A stretch of DNA of 64,000 bases from Phalacrocorax aristotelis (Eukaryota > Chordata > Aves > Suliformes > Phalacrocoracidae): positions 51,014,266 to 51,078,265 of the forward strand of contig NC_134279.1 of assembly GCF_949628215.1 (NCBI RefSeq), given 5' to 3'. A program made the translations under genes and the position numbers. Under the pieces are notes generated by a model. It was not told where the DNA came from, did no database searches, and worked only from the letters and a program-made list of their open reading frames with translations. Of the stretch, positions 27,301 through 42,300 are shown one piece after another (position 1 is the stretch's first letter; every line of letters starts with the position of its first letter).

Positions 27301-30300
27301 CCTTGATTTCAGTCCAAGTCAGGTGCAAAAGTTTTTAGATAAAGAGCCACATCTTTGGATGTCTAAGTATCTTTTAAAATCTGACTTAACTGAATATGTG
27401 ACAAACTATATAAAATCATCTGACATTTTTAAACTGAAAAACTTGTAAAATTATAACTCAAAATCTGTATCATTCATATGGACTTTACAATTATTTGAAC
27501 ACATTTAACGTGAGCACTTCCAACACTGCCAAAATAAGAAATTTGGCATATTCTACTAATATTTACAGCACAAAGTTCTATATTAATTCTGTCCTGAAGT
27601 AACACTCAATAATTTCTGTTCTCTTGAATGAGATATGAACATCTCAACTATATTTCTCTTGGATCTGTCCAAATGCCTCCCCAAACCGTTGATCATACAA
27701 TACTCATCCCTAAAAGCCAACTGTATTGAAAGAGAAGCAAGAGAATCATGTCTACTATCCTCAAACATAAAAGAAAAAATAACCAACCACAGAGATCTCC
27801 ACAGATATCAGAGAGACTGGAATATAAAGACAATACAAAAGACAGACAGTTAACTAAACTATCTTTGGAACCAAATCAAATCCTAGAAAGTATCACTAAA
27901 ACCCTCAATCTTTACCAGCTGCAATGCTACCCTCGCAACTTCCATTCCATTCATGTGAAAAACAACAAAAAAACCCCAAAGAAACGATATTAAATTTCAG
28001 TCTTCAGAACCAAAATTCTACCACTGCTAGTAGATCTTGTTAGGAAGGCTACTAACTATTTTTAATACCATCTACTCTTTTCCTCAATTTACACATAGCT
28101 CAACACTGGAGATTAGCAAAGATTAAATGTGAGCATTTAAGTAAGGTATGCTCTACACTTTATCTTCTTGCTTTTATACAGCAGCTTGCAGAAATTAGTT
28201 TTCAAAGGCCTGCTTGAATCTGTTTGGACAAGCAGCTATCGAGAAATCAGATACCTCAAAGGTTCTCATTCAGTGATGTAAAACATTCTTTAATAGCCAG
28301 TCAATAAATGTAAATATGTATTTTTGTTTGTTTAATGACACCTTCTTTGTTGTAAAACGGAGGAAGAAAGAGCAATTGTCAAGTAGTCCATCTCAGGTAT
28401 GAAGAGAGCGATATAAAAGGCCTTGAAAGCATTCTCTCCTTTTGTTTGTACTGGTATATCGTAGCTGTAGACAGATAGTTCTGGTTGATTGCTCTGAGTG
28501 CTATAGGAGAGAGGCTCTGAAATGAGGACTGAAGAGAAAAGCTTACACTAAGATCGGAAAGAAGAGAAGGAGGTTGCTCAAGGGTAAAACATAAAAATAA
28601 AACTTAAGGACAACCAGTACAAATCTAGGTAGCTCATCTGGTTTAAATGAATGTATGGCAAAATAAACAGACATAGGCTTTTGCTACTTGCTTCATATTA
28701 AAATGTGCATGTTTTAAAGAAAATGAGTAAATTAATCTTGGAGTTTTCATGTCATGTACTAAATAAGCACTAAATTAGAATGAAAGAGACCTGAATTCTG
28801 TTCCCATTCCTGTCACTAGCTTACTGAATGACCTTATCAGTCATAAGATCCATCATCTTTTATGATCTATGAAATGGGATAACTGATCCCCTTTTTTGTA
28901 AGACACACTGAAAAGCTATGTAAGTGCTAAAGTTTATTACTAATTTTACCAGCTTATTATGCCAGTTTTGAGTCCTCTTAATTCCATCAACTTCTGTAGA
29001 ATTTCACTGGCAGAAACCTGGAGTAAGATATTGTTGCATCAAGACTGCGCATGTTACAGACATTTTATTACAGATTTAGTAAGCAACATACAGGTATGTT
29101 TTTTTTTAAAAAAACTGATACTGTATTCATTTAACAGATTCTGAAGCTGAATTTTTATGTAATTAATATTTCAAAAGTCAGCTGTTCTGACTAAATAGAA
29201 AGCAGCCTAGGGCATGGAAATACAAGGAAATACAAAATGGCAAAGATGTGCCAGTTCCTGCCTCTCCAGAGTTCTGGCTGCAGACTCAGGGGAAAAAAGC
29301 GAGCACCTCCATGCACTAGATATTCCAGCCCAGGACCGTCCTCTGAGAATAGGTGTGTACTTATGCCTTTAATAAATCTGAATTGGATTTGATTTAATCA
29401 ATTACATGCATACATTTGATTAGATTTTTGTTGTTGGTATGTGTATTTTAAGCATTCAAAGTGTCGTTATTTTATAGAAGTGCTTGTAGCTTCTTTTAAA
29501 AATATTTAAAATGCTCCACCAGACCTTTCCCATTCTGAATTTAATCAAAGGAATATGTGGATTATTTATCATAAATAACTTTTAAATGCCTGTATACAGC
29601 CATAAGAGGTTTTTTTGTTGTTGTTGATTTTTTTCTTTTTTTGTTTTTGAAGTGATACAACTTATTAAAAAAGGGGGGGGAAGGGGAGACCAGGAGCATG
29701 GCTCATGGCTCTTCCTTTACCAATAGTGTCAGTTTTAAAAGCTATCCACGCCCTCATCTGCAGAATTTAAAGGTATATATAGTATTTCTAAAACTGCCTC
29801 TCTGCTCTGAAGAAAATGCTTGTCCAGTGATATAAGATACCATTACTGCCTTTAAAAATAATCAAATCATTGAACTACTAAGATCATAAAGAGATATCAT
29901 GTTCATTACAACAAACTGAACGTGAAACATTCAGCCATGAGTTTAACAAACGCTTAAGATACCAATTCACTTAAAGAGGCTAGCTGTAAGATAGCAGGAT
30001 CAAAACAATGTAGAGGCTAAGGGGAACTTTTCAACACTGTAAAATGTAGAAAGCAACAAACACTTTTTATCTTTTTGAAGATATGACTCAAATTAAAGTA
30101 CAACATCACTTTAGCCACAATAACTTAACACAAGTGATAATTTGGTTCAGGAAAACAAATTCTTATCCCCCACCTTTCTCATTAAGATTACGGAAAAGTT
30201 TAGATGATCCTTTCCAGACCGGTGGTGTCTCCATAAGGATCTGATTCAGTTCCTAAAAAATAAGATTTTAAAAAGATAAAAGTATGTAATTAAATATTTA

Positions 30301-33300
30301 ACGAAGTAGTTAAGAGATGATGAGTAAATGCTAGGAAATCAATAAAAAAGACAAGGAACTGCATGAAAATCTACTAGTTAACTTCAGTTTACCAAAATTA
30401 CTTTGGAAGTGCGCAAGCAAATATATAAATTTTGCATACATGATTATTCCAAGAATTGCTCATCTGAATGAATACTAAGTGTTTGCAGAGTTGGACAGAG
30501 ACATGTAACATATTTGTTGCTGAAATTACTCACCACTGCCCATATTCACTGAAGCCAAGGATAAGTCCCTCTGGATTTCAGTAAGGTTTTCATACAAGCT
30601 CCAAGCAAATGTTCTTTTAAAACACTACCCCTGAACTAAGGCAAACTTCACCCATGAATATGAATGTACTTTCCTTAAAATACAAGGATACAGACAGGGT
30701 CTTTTTAGAGTTGCACAAATGTAAAAGAAAAAAAAGTAAGAGGCACTTAAACATCACAAAAGGTAGAGAGTGGCATGACTATTTCAGGCAGCTTTGGATA
30801 CACCTGTTACACTTAGACACTAAAACTCAGTCAGAGAAGGACTGAGGAAGGAACTGACAGAGGCTTGAGAAAGTCAGCAAATCCAACATAACAAGCACAG
30901 CTGCTCAAGTATCTTTGAGATTCTGGATTCAGCTGAGTCTGAAGTGACAAAAAACGAAGAAATCAAAGTCTCTCTCTTTAAAAAAGAAAAATAAATTTTA
31001 GAACTCCTTTCTCCTGTGACTTTAAGTTTACATCATGAAAGAAAGTAACTGTATCAAAATCTATGGTTATAAGACAGCACAGGAATTATTGCCCACCTGC
31101 TTTGAAAGAGATCGCCACTTTTTAGCACCTGCAACAAAAGACAGAAGTTATGAATGCCATTGTGGTGTCATAAAAATTAGACTCCACCTATACTCTGTGT
31201 TTTCTAGGCAAATAAAAGATATTTTCCCTATTTCATGAGGCTAATCTTCAACCTGGTTCAAAAAATTATCTTTGTTGTTAAAAAAAATTAGCTTAATACA
31301 TACCTAAACTCCTAACTTTAAAGAATCAATTCAGATGTATAGTTTTTAATCCAACTCTGCTTCAGCGAAAGAAAAGACTTCCTACCTCCAAAACACACCA
31401 CTAAAGCACTAAACAGGAAATAGAGGGCATTCATGTTAACCAGTGGTATCAATATTCTGAAATAATTATTTAGTAGCAGTAGTATTACAGTGACGATTGT
31501 AGGGAGACCTAGATTCTGGCCCTTGGTTCAGGGCCTAGTCACACATTTTAAACCAAACACAGAAAAAAATTATCAAAACTATACCAGGTGCTAAGACTCC
31601 CTTCAGCCATTCCTAATTACTCAAATTCATGGTCCCTCTTACAGCCTGTCAGAGTCAATTTTTTCTAAGCAGTTTTAACAGAGGAGCTGAAGAGGGCCTC
31701 TTGTTCAGAACTGGAACTGCTTGTTAACACTTAAAATTGATAGTAAGACTGAGCAGATGCTTTCTTCCTTATTCCTTAGATGAAAGACTCCAAGAGCAGA
31801 AAAAGATATCTGCATTTGACAATAGTTGACCACAACCATCCAAGAATTCAAACCTTGAGGTTCCTCACCACCCTCTCAAGACAACCAATTGCGCAGATTC
31901 AATATAGAGATAAAGCACTCTGAATATCAGAATTCACAAAGGTACAAATGGTAGGAGAATATGTAGTGAAATTCATAACTTTTTGGTTGGTAAAGGCTCA
32001 TTTTTATAGAGCAAAACACCGTGGTATTAGAAATTCCTTCCTCTTTATGAACTCCATGCTCTGTAAAATAATTATCATGATACAGAAGCTACTCACTATG
32101 GTGTTTCATTAGTTTATGGTTAGAAACTCACTGAAATTTTAGTTTTACATCTTGGTAGAGGTTAGCACCAAGACTGTCCACAAGTACCCCTCCAACTATG
32201 GTGGAGTTATATCAAGCAACATCATGACATGAGCTAACAGATTTTCATATACTTTTCAGTTTAATTTTTTAATGTCAAATAAGGCTTGTCTCAAAATGCT
32301 AAATAAAACCCAACAAAAAACCTCATTTGCCATACAAACTGATATAAGTTTATGCCTACCATAAAAATCTTGGGGAATAAATATTTCTAAATTTCCAATC
32401 AGATAGATTTTTCTTTCTAGACAAGCAAGTGAAGATTTATGTGTACATACATACTCTGTACAGCTCAGTATTAGGCTAAAATTACTGTAGTTAGGGCTAA
32501 AGGGAAGCTGAACTTCTCTTAATTGGCTTTCTAAATAAATAAGCATATATTCAGATGATAGAAATATATCATGCATGACTGTTAAAAATATTGTATTTTC
32601 CCAAATGAAAGCCTGCCACCATAAAGGCAGAAGCAACAAGCTAATTACAGCATTTATTTAATATTTTTTATAATAACTGCCTGGAGTCAGAAGTTACATT
32701 TTATAAAAGAAAATATACTCTTACCATATTAGTTAGTGTTTAATCAAAAAAGGAAGTGAACACCCTCTTGACTTTTGTAGGGTTTACAAGATTTCCAAAG
32801 TAAATCAATCACAATAGACGCATTCACTCCATCACAAATCTCATTCAGGTCTAGTGTTATTAGCTTTTCTACAAAGCAGATATAAAGAGCTACTATTATT
32901 ACTCTTCAAAGGGCATTTTTGCTTTTTGACGAACCTCAAGACCTTTCTAGTCTTTATCCATTAAAAACCCAGGTATACGTTCTTTCTTTTTCTGCAAAAT
33001 ATAGTTGCTCTAGTATGTCAGCCTGAATGGACCCACCTATTTACAACTTGTAACTTATTTACAAAGTGATCCAAAAATAAAAAATGTTAAATTTAGAATG
33101 TAATATTTCATTGAGAAAAATACCTTCCTTGAAGTTACTGCCTTCCATAGAGCAAGACAGAAAATTAAGACTTGCCCAAACAGACAAAACAGTACAAAGC
33201 TGCAGTATAAAGGTTGAAATTAACACAGTCAGAGATCAAAACCTGGAAGTGATAATACCCACAGGTCATCTACTTCATCTGTTACCTCCTACTTGTCAGC

Positions 33301-36300
33301 CTTCTGTCCAAATGTCCTAGACAATATGACTTCCACTACAACAAAGCCATCCAATTCTACTTAGTTACAGCCTCTTACATTATCCCTTAAAATAATTATT
33401 GCAATCATGTAATCTCTCATACTAGTCTACAAAACTAAAGGATATCCAGGTTAGTTTTGTTTTCAGTCTCAGAGATGACTGGATGCACAGGAAGGATTTT
33501 CATATGAAGAAGGCTTGCTGCATTGAACTCTGAAGGGTATCTGACTGTTCAACTCCAGATCTCCTCTTTTGGCATGAGATGAACAGAACGTCCTTGTGAG
33601 CTTAACATTTTTTGGTCTGGTCTTGTCTGGTTTGTTTTTTAAAATCTGAATACTTGCTGTGAGACAGGAGGAAGCATAAATTTCATTAGCATGGAAAAAT
33701 TTTAATAGCAAACCATACATAAGGTGTGGTCAAACCAGTCAAACTGTCATAAAATGGAGTTAAAACAAAATGTTTAACTGATGTCCAGTATGTGGCACCA
33801 GATGCTTCATGACCATACATGGTGAAACCCAATTCCACCATAACAAAAAAAAGGAAGACTTGGAGATCTGGGCAGAGGAAGTAGGTATAAAGTGCTGATG
33901 TGCATTTGATTAACTTCTGTGATAAGAAATCTGCCTCCTCTTTTAACTGCAGAGCAAAAAAAGAGAATGAAGATTTGTTTTCTGGTAAGAGTTTCAAAGT
34001 TTCACAAGTTTTCACCACCTAAGCTCTATCTTCTGTCTTCACTGTTACACTAAGATTATATCTTTATTCAAAAGTTACAGAAGTTTTGATCACTAATGTG
34101 CCATGGCTGAATTCTTTCCTCTTGTTTCATTACTATTACGAGAACAAAGGAAAAAAAAAATCTAACATCTGCACAGAGCTTCAAGCTCTCCTCTGACTGT
34201 TTTAGCTACTTTTGACTGTTCTCTATACTAGCTTTGTGGCGTAGACTTTAAGAAGAAAGACATAAGGTGAGTTATTATACATGTCACACCTGAGCAAAGA
34301 TATTCACTTTCCCCAGAAGTTGTGTGCTGCTACCAATGCACTGCAAGCCTGAGGGCCAGGAAATCAAACTAGATCAGAAATGGATCACCTTACTATTTAG
34401 TCGCTCTTTGATACTTAAAGCAAAAATTTTACAATAAGTGAACTAAAGTAGATGGTTTATTTTTCGTTAATTTAATTAACACATAGTGCTAACTCTGGCA
34501 ACTTTTAAGTGTAGAAAGTGGATCCCCTGGGGGACTGAAAGTCTTACTCAAAGCATGTTATTTAGAAAGCTGTGATACAGTTATAAAATCTCTGTGGGGC
34601 AAAAAAAAAAAACCCAACATGATAGCAGATGACAATTTAAGATGGCAAAACTTGGAAAACAACATTATCCTAAATTATTTAGGGACTCATATCTTGCCTG
34701 CCTATTTACACTGGAACTATACAGAGGAGGCAAGAGTTTTACAGCAACACTCACCTGCTCAGAAAGAAACCGTAATTGTAACTGTGTCAACGCAAATGGT
34801 ACAAATTAACTTCTTGTCTTTCATGCCTGCTGAGCTGTCTGTGACCTCTAAGACAAGAATGTTTAACTAATGACTAGTATACAAACATTTACAACCTGAT
34901 AACAATCAGGATACTGATTGTATGCACTCAGATGACATTAAAAATAAAATTCTGCAAGATGCAGTACCTTTTTACCACAATCAGAAATAGAAGTAGTCAT
35001 CAAAAGCAAATGGAAAAATAGCATACACCACTGGCATTTTCCCTAGCAATTTTATCAATATAAAACTCCTGCTTACATTTGGGTTCATCATTTGTGACAG
35101 CCTGAATGAAGTCATATGGAGTCATATATAGCTGTCCTTCAAATTCTAAACTGGCAAACCTACGAAACCGTTGCTCCCGAGGAGTTGCATAAAGGTGTAA
35201 ATCTTCAAGGTCTGATCTGCTTTCTGTAACCTTCAAAGACAGAAGGAAACAATTTTAATGTATGAAAGAAGTTTTGGTTTACAATTGCCACTGCCATTCA
35301 CCATAAAAAAACCATAAACATAAAGGTGATAATTCAAAGTCAAATGCATCCAAATGTTTTTGCATGGTAAGAGCTGAAACTCTAGATTCAAGTCAAGATT
35401 TCACTGCTATCGTTTTCAGTCTTCTACAGTTTTAGCAATAAATCTTTACACGCTGAAATTGTTGACAGTACCCAAGCTCAGAAGAAAAAAAAAAAGAAAA
35501 AAGAGAACTTAGGCTTTTGAATCACAGAAAAAGGGGCAACTTTAACTCAAGGGAAGTCCATGTAACTTCAGCAGTCAGTCTTTAAACAACTCTGCTAAAA
35601 TTATTTCAGCTGTCTGACATTTCCAGAAGAGAATGGAATACCACTTTTTAAATATTGCTTCTTAGTGCAGAGCGCAGCTGTTGACAATAATAGGCAAGAC
35701 ACCTCCATAATATACTCCAGTATAAATCTTCCGTGGATATGCTATTTCAAGTATCTGATGCAAATAAAACCATCATACTTGGGGGAACAGAAGAAGAGAA
35801 CATAATTATTCCTCGAGTTACAGAAGTACTATATGGCATCAAGTTTATACCTCATGAAAGTTTACAGATGTCAGGAGTTTCTGGTATATTTACCACGCAG
35901 CTGCTTTACCTGTAAATTTAGCAGTACAAAACTGTAGGTGTTGTAAATTATTACATCTTTGTGTTACTCTGTCAAACCTTTTAACAGACAATACACTATC
36001 GCTATCTGAAAACTTTTTTTTAGCCCTAATGAGGCAAGCTCCTCTGTGGAATCAGTATCTTGAAAATTTAAGCATCTTGAACTTTTTTTCCAGAGATTAA
36101 ACAACCAAACCCAAACCGTTTCATAAAAGGAAGAGCAATTATATAGCTAACTTCTCCCAGTATGTTACAATAGGAACGCAGCATCTTATCAATGAAATAT
36201 CCCAAGCTGCCACTGTCCTCACTATTCTTGTCATTTCATACAGTATCCCTAAAATCCTCCAGGTGTCAAACTAAGGAAAGGCAACAACTAGGACATGGTT

Positions 36301-39300
36301 TAACTAATGTCTATGCTTTAACAACTCGGAAAACAGCCAAATACATTTTGTTTTTCAGAGAGGCATTTAGCACAAAGGGAAGTTGGGAGATGTCTGCAGT
36401 TGCTGTCTGCTAAGAGAGAAGTCCTCAACTTCAAATGGAAATTTGTCTTCCAAAATCCAATCAGAAGAAAAGGCACATTTATACTGGGCACTCAAAAATC
36501 TGGGCTCACTTTCCTTCTGCTTTCCAAACAATGTCCTTAAAAAATAAAACATTAGTAAGACTACTGCAGTGAAACAGAATTCATGGCCTCAGTTGTACCT
36601 AAGAGATTAAATTATGTTTATAAAACAGACACATCAAAAATGAATGTCTAGAAGAGGTCAAACACTTTCTATTTGGAAAAACAAAAACAACAAAAAAATC
36701 ACATGTATAACCACAATGTAACAGAAGACTCGCAATTTCTTGATTTTATATATGGAAGTCTTAGTACTTCAATACTTTATCTAGGACATTTTAACCAGCC
36801 TTCTAGAAGGAAAAAAAGACTACTGACTGCGTAGTTCTCTTTCTAGACTTTCACTAGTATTTCTAAAATTATTGCTTCTATTGTGTGTAAAAATTTTTCA
36901 TTTCAATGGGAAAAAAAATGTCCTGGAAAGTAAGAGTAATAGCAATGCTTATTGAATCATCTAATCTTCAGTAGACTGCTCTACATACAAATATTCTGCA
37001 CTTCTATCGGAGAAGCAGTTTAAAACCTGGTCTTCGTGTTTTTTATCATTTTCAGATGATTACCAAATTAAACACGGGGAGAAAAAATAAAATCTAACTG
37101 TCAGATCTACAAACTCACCTCAGAATGACAGAAAAAAGCTGAATTATCTTCTGACATACCCACATGCAAGCCAAAATATTTCTGTCCTACCTCACTGTTT
37201 GAATATTATGGTCTTACTGATCCTTCAGGAGTCCAGTGGCATTCAAGCTATGCCTTCATGTGGGACTTACATGACTCAATTGTTTTGGTAGAGCTTGTGA
37301 CAACATAACTGATTATCCCTGTACTTGAAGTTTAATAATCTCTCTTATTTTTAATACATATGTTATTTTATCACTATTACAAACATGCTTTTGAATACAT
37401 GCAGGTTGTAAGCATGAGGAATAAAGCAATATTTTTGCAAAGTCAATTTTCAGAAACAAAACTGCTGCAACGCTGTATTACACATGTAGTATATAATCGA
37501 TTGTAATCAGTCATAACCAATCATACATACTCAGGAGACTCTGTAGAAAATGTGTCACTCAAGAAATACCATCTCAGTTCTAATCACTGTTAGTATACAG
37601 AGAGCATGTACAGATTCTTGCTCTCTCAAGAAATTCACACTATCTCAGGTACTAGTGCTTAATATTTTACTTGAGACACTTAGAAAAGCATTTGCTACGT
37701 TCTCAGACACATATTTCAACATTATGTTAAGTAGACTATGCTACTCTAAATATAAAATAACTGCCTGCAAGCACAGACTTTTCAAGACATGCTTAAACTT
37801 AACTCATGCCAGTAGTCAGGTCTGCAAAACTTATATTTCTGCTCCATTTTAGCCAATCTGCAGTTTCCCTCTGACTATATAACCACGCCAGTATTTCACG
37901 CTCTGGCTCAAAGTCATAACCTGATATGAACACAGCTTGCCACCAAAAAGACTGGTACTCCCCTAAAGGCTCAATACCCTGCATGTGCTTGCTCTTGCAC
38001 TTTATGTTGATTTTTCCCAAACATCAAACTGGATAAGGGAACTGGTCTGACTGAAAACTTTTTGTTTTGGTGGTGTTATTTTTCAGCCAGATCAATGCTT
38101 GGATGTACCCCACAAGAACAGTTATTTGTTCCAAAACATAGGCCACAGGAACTTACAGCTTACGGAAATAAAATACCACCTGTTCCAGCAGCAAGGTCCA
38201 CCTACTTCAAGTTAAAGTGATGGCAAAACTGCAGGCTTTAGTTTTATTCCACAGAATAAAAGTACCACTTTATTTTGAACTTTGTGGGTTTACGTGAAAG
38301 AATCAAAACAAGTTGTTTCTGCTATTGATCCAACATTAATTCAGACAAATGTATACAGAGCTTAGCATGTACTAGATCACTGGTCCATATACTAAATGTC
38401 CATACAAAATCAACATTTGGCTGCAGAAAACTCCAGGCACACACTTTAGCAAACTGACAAATAAAACCATATTTGGGAATAATACAAATTTTGTCCAAAT
38501 TTCTTGTTCAGAGCCTTCCTTCTTCTATTACTGCTTATCAATCTATGTAACACAGAGCAACTTTAAGTCTTTAAGTGCATAAAGGCTGTAATTATTGGGA
38601 ATGAATCAATATGCTAATTAAAAGCCAAGCCATTCTAAAGTATGACCTCTCCAGAATTTAAGAAATTCATCTCAGCACACAAGTATGAGATGTCTCCTGT
38701 TCTCCCAGCATTAGCAGATCATAATCCAGTGAGGCAAGTATGAGAATCTTAGTGATACCAATTGTTCTCAATTTATTTATTTGATACTTATGCCCAGGAT
38801 AGGGAATCTTATTGTAGCACCATTAGTATCAAACCCAATGGACACACGAACAAGACACAGAAAGTAGATGTTGAATACCTCAGGGAAGGTACTGTTGGTG
38901 AAGGAGAGAACAGGATTCAATAAAATTCCAATTTCTATTTGAAGTTTCAAGAGCTTATCCAGACTAAATCTCTCTGTAATTATCAACAATCTTCAAAAAC
39001 TTTCATGAAAAGTACATCTCTGACAAACAAAAGAGGGGAGATTTTTTTATCCTTCTGTTTACTAATCCTTCTGGCAATCCTGCCTACTAATTACTATGAT
39101 CTTGTATCATGTTATGGTTCTCTGCCTTTTAAAAACTGGACATGGCCATTTCCTTCAAGCAGAATGTCACAAATCTCACAACAGCAGTATTATCTTAATT
39201 TTAGGCATAGCTGGTTAGCTCTTGGTTTACCTGCTCATGTACACCAATCTACTTTGTTATTAGAACTCTTTTTTTTTTTTTTTTTTTTGGCTGGGGGGGA

Positions 39301-42300
39301 GCAGGGAAGCACCACAGCTGAAACCAAGAATCTAGCTGGTGGCTAGAATTTCCATCCTTCCAACTTCACAACTCATGAAGTAAATAGAAAGAGGCAAGAC
39401 TGAAGCTCAGCAGCACTCATGAACAATATATTATCTTTTCTCTAGTCTCAAAAGAATCTAAGCATTAGCAGTTGTAATGAAACAGCTTACAGTTATCATC
39501 CTTCTGCCCTTCCTCCCTCAAACTCTGGCACCTCGTTCCTCCACATTTCACCTACCATTCCCTGTCCCCCTGTGCCACAGCCTTGCAGAAGGACTGCAGA
39601 GTCACAGCACCTTTTTGGGGTGCTGCTATTCATGGTCTTGGTTTCCATCTGCCTTCTGCAAAACCAAGAACAGAGATTGTGTGGCTCTTCTAAGTTCTGT
39701 TTAAATCAGCTGAGGAGAAAAAATTATCTTGGCCTATTTTCTTGCCAGTCCCTAACACAGAAATGTATATACATATACGTAGCTCTCACACAGAGGAGAC
39801 ATTTCATAGTACAGGAGCAAATGGATTCAGCACTCATGCAAACCACCACCATGCAAATGAACAGAGGGAAACATTTCCCATAAGAAAGTCCATTTTAATA
39901 TAATCTCATCAAAACAAGGAAAGTAAAAATTAAATTGAAGACCAAATAGTAATTTGGCAGGGTACTTCTCTGAATGGAGAGCTTCGCTTTTCATTAACGT
40001 GTGCTTCCATTGTAAATCTATGCTACAAATGTATTCCAGATATTTTAGGCTGTTTGTGAAAGGCCTCAAAAGTTTCAAATTTATTATGCCAATGAAAATA
40101 TAATTATAATGCTCTCTCACTAATAAATTTCATGGACTTAATTCTTAAAATCTATTTTCTAGAAGTACTGCATTTAGAGAGGGTCATCTAAAGTCACAGT
40201 AACACCACCACGTGTCTCACAGAGTAGTAGCCCTTTGGATGAAGGTCTTTGTTATGGACACTCAACGTTTTTAAGCCAATCAACCTCGAAAGCATTCCCT
40301 GCAGAACCTATTTTAGATTGATACCCCTCTGTATTTTCTCTTTTGTGCATAGAGTATTCACAGCAAAAACTTGAGTGAAGAAAATCTAGGCTTTCTACCA
40401 ACCAAGTGCTCAAAACCCACTCCCATTTTGGGTTCATCTTTCACATGCTGTGTCTACTGATGGAGTCAAGTCAAAATGCCCTAAAAGCCTGGTGCTCTCA
40501 CCACATATTACTTGAACTTCCTGGAAGCATGGGCTAATCTCCATTTCTGGTCTCATGTTTGTCTTTCTGGCTCTCTTACCAAATTCAGGCAGACCATATC
40601 TCGGAGGTATACCATGAATTAACCTGTACAGCCTTTCAGTGAAATCCATGCAGTAACTCTACATTGCTGTAAGCTGGCCTACCACAGGACATGAGCTCAC
40701 AGAATAACATTAAAATAACTAAAATTTTGCAGTAGTTAAGACCCAAACTATCTGAAAGTATTAATAAATGGTAATGATATGGCTCAGGTTCACTGGAAGT
40801 GAAGTACAGATGACAAAACATCACATCATTACCCTTTCTATTAAAAAACAGAAATGTTCTTTGCCCCATGTTAAGCCTCATATTACATTGTCAGTAATTC
40901 ATAAGTTTTATCCTGTGGCAAAAGGTCTAGATTTCTCATACAGACAAGCTTAAATGCCAGACACAGGATTTGTCACTTGAAAATTAGCCTACAAGTTCAT
41001 AAAGATCTCCAGAAATAGTCCGCAAGAATCCATTACCAAAACCCAGAACAATACTCCACCTCCCAAATTCTGAGGATATATACAAATAACGCAAAATATT
41101 TTAGAAAACAAATACATAAAAACATACATGCTGTGTGTGTGCGCATATGAGGTAAAAAACTCCAACAGTACCACATAAAAAAACACAACTTTGCTGTGTT
41201 CCAAGTCAAATGAGTGTTCTCTTGCTTCTTCCAACTGATAAAGGTGAGACTATTTTAGCTAAAGCAGCCAACAATTACTACTAAAAGTACCTTTTGCTTG
41301 CAGTCAAAAATACATTCTGTTACCGTAGTTTAATCTTTAACTAATTTATTTCAAGTGAGTGAGTTTCTTTGATTTTTTTGCTTGCAAAGTAATCTGTCTT
41401 CCATCAATGCGAATCTGTGCAAATTATTAAAATAAAAAGGTTTTCAAAGCAATGCTGTTTCTTACTTCCTTCGTTTAAATTTGACTTCAGGCTTATTTAA
41501 TATGCTCCCATGTAGATAAAAGTAGCACAATTTCGTTTTCATGCTGGGTGGCCAAAAGGTTAAACGTCAAGTTCCCACTGTGGGAAAATCCCAAAGTAGA
41601 CAAAACTGTTTTGATGCTTACTGAAGTTATATTTCTAGCAGACTACTTAGATGTAGTACAGCCAACAATTCTGTTAGTTGATCCTGCTTCACTGAGATAA
41701 GGCCACTATTATATTAAAATATTTACAAGCATAGGAAGCTGGAATGTGTTTAAAAGGCTGTAAAAAGGGCCCTGTTCAAATACAACTCTGTTACAGGAAA
41801 TCCTTGGGGTTACAATGTTTACCTGTAAGCACAGCTATTCCAGAAATCCTCCAAAATAAGTATTATGCTAAAATATTCTCCGACAGTCCTTCTTACATTA
41901 GTTTCACATGGAAGTTACTTAACCTCTAGCCATTCTTCAAGAAGCTTCAGTCAGTGTGTATATCCTACTACACATGTCCATATGCTTCACTGCATGCAAC
42001 ACTAAAACATACTAGTAGCTGGATCTGTCTGTTACAAACATGTATCATCCTTTTTTAACATCTTGAGGAACACAGAAATAATGCTGAGAGGTAAACCTTC
42101 CTTCTCCTTCAGCATAGCTCTCACTATAGCTGGCTGGCAAGCAGTATCCTTCTCAGGATGGTAACTGTGAGGAGCTTCAAATGTCATCAGCCAAAGAGCA
42201 AACCATCTTCCTGTACTTGGCAAATGACCTATAACATGAAATGCACAATGCTTATGAAAAAAGGTTAGCTACAAGTGGTTCTTGTAAAAATGATGCTTTA

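Noticed and set aside
27245..27993. Open frames of 67-81 codons in MICU3 intron 4
   Set aside because: No family resemblance, no splice context and AT-rich composition; expected by chance in this much sequence.
28405..28425. TATAAAAGG string as a possible promoter of an intronic gene
   Set aside because: A single TATA string without a following conserved RNA or ORF is not enough evidence.
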